DNA of 10,988 bases, taken from NCBI GenBank assembly GCA_031800475.1, contig DAPKRQ010000165.1, positions 1 to 10,988 of the forward strand, given 5' to 3'. The position numbers were made by a program, and so were the translations under genes. The notes below the pieces were generated by a model that was given only the letters and a program-made list of their open reading frames with translations, made no database searches and was not told the DNA's origin. The number at the start of each line of letters is the position of its first letter. Position 1 is the stretch's first letter. This document shows positions 6,314 through 10,988 of the stretch, piece after piece. The DNA comes from Kuafuiihalomonas phototrophica (GTDB lineage Bacteria; Myxococcota; Kuafuiibacteriia; Kuafuiibacteriales; Kuafuiibacteriaceae).

Positions 6314-9300
6314 TCAAGGTCGTTTGCCAAACAACCGGCCGAGAAGTCCCGACTTGGGTCCGTCGTCCGCCGGGCCGGGCGAGGGCCCGGGTTCCGCGGT
6401 CGTGACCGGGACCGAGCGCCGAACTTCCGGAGGGGTCTGCGCGGTCGCAAAGGTCTGCTCCACCGTTCGCCCGCTCTTCGTTTCCAACAAGGTGACTGTC
6501 AAAATCCCCGAGGCGTCTACCTCCAAGCTGAGTTCGACCTTTCGGGAAGTCCCCTTCGGCAGATCCCGCAGCGCGATGCTACCGAGGGGCGTACAACCTC
6601 GAATCGTCTCACCTTCGCCTTGATGGAGTCGGAGCTCCAGTTCCGACTGGCTGTCCCGGATGGGTTGGGATCGCTTCAGCACAGTCGGGAGTCGAGTCCC
6701 CGCTGCGAGCAAGGGTCGGAAACGCTGCCCCGGCAGCTCGATCCCGATCGACGCATCCAGCGTATCGGGACGGCGGGCGATGTTGCGTTGTTCTTGGGCC
6801 CGCCCCCAGCGGGCCAGTCCCTGCACATAGGCTGTCGTCGCAGGCATCATCATGGATGGCTCCTTGCCCGTGAGCTGAGCGAGCATCTGACCGAATGGCG
6901 GATAGCTCGCTCCCTCTCCAGATAGCAGCACCATGCCGATGGAATGGGGGGCGATGCCGAGCTCGGACAGGGCACCGGTGACGTGGTCGTGGAGCTGGTT
7001 CACGATCGTCTCTCCAACGCCGTAGATTCGGCTTCTGGCCAACTGTATGGTCCGGTCCAGCGTCACGTTCGCCGCACCTCCGGGTGCGGGCAGGCTGACT
7101 TTCAGCTCGACCGTCGGTGTCCGCCGCAGATCCTGGCGAGCCACGGCGAACGCCTCTCGGACCCGCACGACCGAGGCCGGGTCTTGCCGGTGGTCTTCTC
7201 CCGCTTGCTGCAGCAGCGATCGCAGCGTCAGTTCGACCACCGCGTCGTCCAGAACGCGAGCCGACACGTCGTCATATCTGCGCTCGAACACGGTACGCAG
7301 TCCCTGAGCACCCGTTCTCTTGACCACGCCAATCCCCACCGACAGCTCGTCGACCATGACGAGCAGGGCGCTGTCGATGGGCTCGTCCTCCAGGTGGAAA
7401 GCCGCCACATGACTCTCGGTCAGGCCCGGGCTTTCGGCCAGCTCCATACCGACTTCCTTCAGGGCATTGCGCAGCAGGCTGCCCGCCAGGGGGTCCAGTC
7501 CGGCTGGAAGCCCGAGAAAGACCCGATAGGGCGTGGATTGAAGCTCTCGGTCGATCAGGTCCTTTACGCCGCGCATCAATTCCAGCAGCAGCTCATAGAT
7601 CTCGAAGCGGTATCCGTGGATCTGAACGAGGCCCCCCTCGGGACCCCACCCCAACAGCGGAAGATCTTTGCGGGTGATCTTGCCCTCCTGGACGGCCATC
7701 AGCAGTTCCAGTACCGACACACAGCGTTGGGGTTCGGTTTCGGCCACGACGCGGGCTCGTGGGCCAGCCTTCAGGGTTCCGTCCTGGCGGACGAAGACGA
7801 GCCCTGGAAGGGGATGTCCCGTCGGGAGGCCCACGGCTCGAAACTCTTTTCGCTCGAAACGACCGATTCGAATGGAGCGAGCTCCGAACTCGACTCCGAC
7901 CGCCACCGCCGCCCCGGCGGGAACGTCCGTGGAACTTTGGTGGGGCGCTGGAGTGGACGGGGGCTCTGCGTGGCCCACGGGCCGCACGGGCCGGGCAGAC
8001 TCGCCGGACTGTTGGCGTTCCACCACCGGGCGCCGCAAGGCCGGTCGGGCCGCCGCATCCGGGCCATCGGGGGCGGGCGAAGCCTCCGAAGCTGCCGGCA
8101 TGCCCTGGACCCGCACGCCCGAGGTCTCCCGCCGCAGACTGCCTCGTTCCCGCACCGCCGGCGGGGCGGCGTCCGCGACGGGAGGCAGTTCCATCGCCGA
8201 TGCGGGCACCTCTTCGCGCCGCGAATCGACGGGGGGAGGGGGCGCCGATGGGGCACGATGGCGGGGGCTCACTTCGGTGATGTCTTGGGCCCGTCGAGTT
8301 CGAGGGGCGGTGTCATCATCGCGCGAAGCGTCCGAAGCCTGTGGCGCCGGGGCTGCCCGCGGACCGGTGTCGTCGTCATCGGCAGCCAGCGTGTCCTTCG
8401 CTTCTTGTCGGCCGAAACCGCTGGCGCGCGGGGCCGTGTCATCGTCGTGAAAGCCGAGCGGTTTCGGATCTCGGGGCCGCAAAACGTCCGAATTCGCCGA
8501 AAATCCCCGCTGCATCTCCAGGTCGATAGGCGATACCTGTTCGTGCTCCCCCGACTCGTTCGAAACGAAGTCGGTGGTGTCCCGAGCGGCGCCGGATGAC
8601 TCGGGCTCGAACCGAGGCGAAGGCGATACGTCGGTGGGTACATGCCCGTCGCCCTCGTCCCAATCGGTCGGTTCCAACCGCAAGCCCGCGGGGGACGCCA
8701 TGGCGCGGGCCGCATCGGTTCCGGTTCGCGAGCGGCCAGGGGCCGTCGCCGCGTCGTCGGGGTCGGACTGGCCGGCGCCGGGTTTCGACGCGACCGGGCC
8801 CCCGGAGGCCCCGGTCGACGGACCGACGCCTTCGTCGAGCGCCATCGAGGGCATGGCCGGCTCGTGCCAGGGGGACTCGGGCTCGGGGGAGCCGTCGGCC
8901 TGCAGCGCCTCGGTCCATGAAGCCCGGCCAGCGGATGGGGCCGGGCTCGATGCGTCCGGGCTGTGGTGGGGGGCCGGGGCCGCCTCCGCGGGTCCGGCGC
9001 CAGGCCCGCTCCCAGGGGTCTCGGGCCCTGCCCCCTCCTGGCTCTGTGGGGCCGGTCTTTCGCCCGGGGCGGCGGCCTCCGACCCGAGCCCGATCGGCGC
9101 CTCTGGGGCCCGCGGGACCGGGTTCGCGGCCGGGACCTCGTCTTCGCTCGCGGACTCGGCACCCAGCGAGGCCCCGAGATCGACGGAAGACGTCTCCTCG
9201 AAACCTGCTGCCCATTGCGGAGAGCCTTCGGGCGACCGGGCGGCGGCCGGAGGGTCGGTCGGCGAGGCTTCGTTCGAGTCGGGCGCGTCGGAGCCCGGAC

Positions 9301-10988
9301 CTGCGACGGCGGCCGCCGGGGACGGAGTCGCCGGTCCGGAGGACGGCGGGGCCACCCGGGTCCCGTCCTCCTTTCGGGAGAAGGCTTCCATGGCCGCGTC
9401 CCCGCGCTCTGGACGAAGCCCGGCATCGGCAGCCTCGGAAGGTGCCGCGGCTTCGTCGTCGTGCGACCGCGAAGCGGCCTCGGGTCCGGATGCGGCCGAA
9501 TCGGCCGGAGCTTGGCCGACGGAGCCGGCCAGCGGCGCCGATGCGCCGGCGGGTCGTTCGTCGCTCCCCGGTGCTTCACCGAGCGGGGCGCCGGCCGTGT
9601 CGGCGGGGGCGGTTCCGTCGCCGGTGCCGGTCGTCAGTCCGGCAGATGGGACAACGGACGCGACATCGGGGACCGGTGCTTGCTCGCCGGTCCCATCTTC
9701 CGCGGAACTCCGATCGGCCGGAGCTTCGAAGCGCGCGCCGCCGGCGGCCGCCGCGGTGTCGGTCCGCGCTGCCTCCGTACCGAGTTCCACAGCGGACTCG
9801 CGCGGCAGGGCTGGCCCCGGGTCAGCGGCTGGTTCTCCGGGCCCGCGGTCGGCCGACCCGGCTCCGGCGGGGGTTTCGGATTCGGTCAGGGCGCCTTGCG
9901 CGGCATCTCGTTCTCCGAGGAGCCGATGCGGCTCGGAAGCCGGATCCGCCCGGACGGCGTCGGTTGTCCCGTCCGAGGCCGGGGAAGACGGGGATGTCAC
10001 CCCGGCCCTGGGAACTGGACCGCGGGGCGCTGCCGCCGCCGGGCTGGGAGCGCCGGACGGGCGGGAAGCCTCGGACGGGCTGGGAGCTTCGGACGGGCTG
10101 GAAGCCTCGGACGGGCTGGAAGCGCCGGACGGGCTGGGAGCGCCGGACGGGCTGGAAGCCTCGGACGGGCTGGAAGCGCCGGACGGGCTGGGAGCCTCGG
10201 ACGGGCTGGAAGCCTCGGACGGGCTGGAAGCGCCGGACGGGCTGGGAGCCTCGGACGGGCTGGAAGCTTCGGACGGGCTGGAAGCCTCGGACGGGCTCGA
10301 AGCCTCGGACGGGCTCGAAGCCTCGGACGGGGTCCTCGCTTCGAGCGCCACCGGCGCCGGCTGCATGTCGGACGTGTCCGGGGAATCGGCGGCTGAAGCT
10401 TCGACTTCCCATCGCCCGGCCGGGAAGGATGCGGCCTCGGCTGGCTTCGCAGTCGGCGCCGGAAGGGGCGGGGCTTCGGCCTCTTCCTCGGTTCTGCTGG
10501 CCGGATCGGCCTTCGAAGTCCAGGGCTCTGCGGCATCGGACGGAGGTTCGACCTCGGGCGAGGGGGCGCTGGACTCGGACGGGCTCGACGGCTCGGCAGT
10601 TCCTGCCGCGGCAGGCATCGGCTCTTCGCCCGGCGGGCCGGGGTCCGCCTCGGCGGCCCATGCGGACTGGGCCGGGGCGCCGTCCACCGCTGCCCCGCCG
10701 TCTGGAGTCCGGGGGCCCGCGGCCGGCGACGAGGGGGCCGGACCCACCGGTGCGCCCGTCTCGACCCCCGAAGCCCCGCTGTCGAAAGCCGGCAGGGCGG
10801 CGGGGGTCACCTCGGCGTCGGCATCGGCGTCCGGACCGGACGGCAATGCGGCGTTCAAGTCTGGTTGGCGCCAGATCTGGGTCTCGTCGGCCTCCTGCTG
10901 CCGGGGTTCGTCGGCCGGTAAGGTCGGTGGACCCGGAACCGGGACGGGGCCCTCGTTCGGTCCCGGGCTCGAGGTCCGGTCCCGAACA
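6314..10988 (-). CDS. Giant Hsp70-like protein with disordered Pro/Ala/Ser-rich extension, 5'-truncated
   Basis: The minus frame is open from the stop at 6314-6316 to the right edge. The TTG at 10858 is not a credible start, because coding-like sequence (EADETQIWRQPDL) continues upstream without a stop. About 1,557 residues are visible. Roughly the first 1,030 (10987 to about 7905) are Pro/Ala/Ser/Gly/Glu-rich with no fold. The last 530 or so follow Hsp70: a nucleotide-binding-like domain (about 7905-6780), a substrate-binding beta domain (about 6770-6450, including LEVDASGILTVTLLE), then a tail ending GLLGRLFGKRP. There is no helical lid. Key motifs are eroded: VGVEFGARS (7900-7874) replaces phosphate loop 1 (G-I-D-L-G-T-T), VDELSVGI (7354-7331) replaces D-L-G-G-G-T-F-D, and LLSGEGASYPP (6928-6896) replaces V-G-G-S-T-R-x-P. 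Myxobacteria have many DnaK paralogues, one (SglK) tied to social motility, but orthology is not claimed. Confidence 0.9.
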   Translation of the reverse strand, partial: VRDRTSSPGPNEGPVPVPGPPTLPADEPRQQEADETQIWRQPDLNAALPSGPDADADAEVTPAALPAFDSGASGVETGAPVGPAPSSPAAGPRTPDGGAAVDGAPAQSAWAAEADPGPPGEEPMPAAAGTAEPSSPSESSAPSPEVEPPSDAAEPWTSKADPASRTEEEAEAPPLPAPTAKPAEAASFPAGRWEVEASAADSPDTSDMQPAPVALEARTPSEASSPSEASSPSEASSPSEASSPSEAPSPSGASSPSEASSPSEAPSPSGASSPSEASSPSGAPSPSGASSPSEASSPSEAPSPSEASRPSGAPSPAAAAPRGPVPRAGVTSPSSPASDGTTDAVRADPASEPHRLLGERDAAQGALTESETPAGAGSADRGPGEPAADPGPALPRESAVELGTEAARTDTAAAAGGARFEAPADRSSAEDGTGEQAPVPDVASVVPSAGLTTGTGDGTAPADTAGAPLGEAPGSDERPAGASAPLAGSVGQAPADSAASGPEAASRSHDDEAAAPSEAADAGLRPERGDAAMEAFSRKEDGTRVAPPSSGPATPSPAAAVAGPGSDAPDSNEASPTDPPAAARSPEGSPQWAAGFEETSSVDLGASLGAESASEDEVPAANPVPRAPEAPIGLGSEAAAPGERPAPQSQEGAGPETPGSGPGAGPAEAAPAPHHSPDASSPAPSAGRASWTEALQADGSPEPESPWHEPAMPSMALDEGVGPSTGASGGPVASKPGAGQSDPDDAATAPGRSRTGTDAARAMASPAGLRLEPTDWDEGDGHVPTDVSPSPRFEPESSGAARDTTDFVSNESGEHEQVSPIDLEMQRGFSANSDVLRPRDPKPLGFHDDDTAPRASGFGRQEAKDTLAADDDDTGPRAAPAPQASDASRDDDTAPRTRRAQDITEVSPRHRAPSAPPPPVDSRREEVPASAMELPPVADAAPPAVRERGSLRRETSGVRVQGMPAASEASPAPDGPDAAARPALRRPVVERQQSGESARPVRPVGHAEPPSTPAPHQSSTDVPAGAAVAVGVEFGARSIRIGRFERKEFRAVGLPTGHPLPGLVFVRQDGTLKAGPRARVVAETEPQRCVSVLELLMAVQEGKITRKDLPLLGWGPEGGLVQIHGYRFEIYELLLELMRGVKDLIDRELQSTPYRVFLGLPAGLDPLAGSLLRNALKEVGMELAESPGLTESHVAAFHLEDEPIDSALLVMVDELSVGIGVVKRTGAQGLRTVFERRYDDVSARVLDDAVVELTLRSLLQQAGEDHRQDPASVVRVREAFAVARQDLRRTPTVELKVSLPAPGGAANVTLDRTIQLARSRIYGVGETIVNQLHDHVTGALSELGIAPHSIGMVLLSGEGASYPPFGQMLAQLTGKEPSMMMPATTAYVQGLARWGRAQEQRNIARRPDTLDASIGIELPGQRFRPLLAAGTRLPTVLKRSQPIRDSQSELELRLHQGEGETIRGCTPLGSIALRDLPKGTSRKVELSLEVDASGILTVTLLETKSGRTVEQTFATAQTPPEVRRSVPVTTAEPGPSPGPADDGPKSGLLGRLFGKRP
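8300..8446 (-). repeat. Three dispersed D-D-D-T-(A/G)-P-R motifs in the Hsp70-like extension
   Basis: The acidic-threonine motif occurs at 8446-8426 (DDDTAPR), 8380-8357 (DDDDTGPR) and 8320-8300 (DDDTAPR), separated by about 45-50 bases of unrelated linker. Codons differ between copies (for example GAC-GAT-GAC against GAT-GAT-GAC), so conservation is at protein level, not simply recent duplication. The motifs lie about 130-180 residues before the Hsp70-like domain. A related acidic threonine, DETQIW, occurs at 10888-10871. Such sites resemble Ser/Thr-kinase targets read by FHA domains, but that is inference. Confidence 0.7.
10043..10330 (-). repeat. 16-copy 18-bp tandem repeat encoding a P-S-E/G-A-S/P-S hexapeptide
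   Basis: On the minus strand sixteen back-to-back 18-bp units encode Pro-Ser-(Glu/Gly)-Ala-(Ser/Pro)-Ser, with Arg closing one unit (copy 15). Reading from the protein's N-terminal side, the variable pair runs ES, ES, ES, ES, EP, GS, ES, EP, GS, ES, GP, GS, ES, EP, ES, GP. Copies differ mostly by GAG versus GGC and TCC/TCG versus CCC, so they are nearly identical at DNA level, which points to recent expansion by slippage or recombination. The array lies in the disordered extension of the Hsp70-like protein and keeps frame because 18 is a multiple of three. Copy number may vary between strains, and the array could be misassembled from short reads. Confidence 0.93.

Noticed and set aside
8269..9579. 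436-residue minus-strand frame, very Arg/Pro-rich
   Set aside because: It is a shifted reading of the same Pro/Ala/Ser-rich coding stretch and has no recognisable domain.
10043..10330. Possible CRISPR array
   Set aside because: The units are contiguous 18-bp copies without unique spacers, in frame with a protein, and no cas genes are nearby.
8963..10396. 477-residue plus-strand frame with Gly-Arg-Ala-Gly repeats
   Set aside because: It is the antisense image of the 18-bp repeat and low-complexity coding region; the minus frame leads into a recognisable Hsp70 fold while this one leads nowhere.
6314..10858. Treating TTG at 10858 as the start of the Hsp70-like gene
   Set aside because: The same frame continues without a stop to the window edge with similar composition, and no ribosome binding site precedes the TTG, so the gene is better called 5'-partial.

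Overview
The window is high-GC bacterial DNA (roughly two thirds G+C by eye) with tightly packed genes. No rRNA, tRNA, insertion sequence, phage gene or CRISPR array is visible. The mix of genes suggests a Gram-negative bacterium, most likely from the Myxococcota or a related former-deltaproteobacterial lineage: a plant-type glutamate-cysteine ligase, an EI24/CysZ-like membrane protein, an AMIN-like domain behind a disordered linker, and a giant divergent Hsp70 with a Pro/Ala/Ser-rich extension. That placement is inference from gene content and style, not from a marker gene.

Layout. (1) 1-771 (+) is the 3' end of a gene that starts before the window; it has a long low-complexity linker and a compact C-terminal beta-rich domain resembling AMIN. 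(2) 848-1207 (-) is a small unrecognised protein with a His4 run and a consensus Shine-Dalgarno; it converges on gene 1 and diverges from gene 3. (3) 1327-6300 (+) looks like a five-gene operon: TetR/FadR-like regulator, crotonase-family enzyme, biotin carboxylase, EI24/CysZ-like membrane protein, glutamate-cysteine ligase. Junctions are a 4-nt ATGA overlap, a 12-nt gap, a 1-nt TGATG overlap and a 29-nt gap. (4) 6314-10988 (-) is one very large gene, open at the window's right edge and therefore also partial. It encodes about 1,030 visible residues of Pro/Ala/Ser/Glu-rich, probably disordered sequence, including a 16-copy hexapeptide repeat, followed by an Hsp70-like ATPase-fold and substrate-binding beta domain without a helical lid.

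How it may work together. The regulator, crotonase and biotin carboxylase suggest an acyl-CoA-responsive fatty-acid or branched-chain acyl-CoA unit, but no biotin carrier or carboxyltransferase is present, so the carboxylase must find partners elsewhere. The last two operon genes fit sulfur/thiol metabolism: a possible sulfate-uptake-type membrane protein, and the first committed step of glutathione (or another gamma-glutamylcysteine thiol). The large Hsp70-like protein meets this operon tail-to-tail, with only 13 nt between the stops.

The strongest candidate for something under-described is the Hsp70-like protein. Its nucleotide-binding motifs are eroded, the hydrophobic interdomain linker is replaced, the lid is absent, and the extension carries repeated acidic D-D-D-T-x-P-R motifs that could be phosphorylation or docking sites. 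No defence system, secondary-metabolite cluster or mobile island was found.
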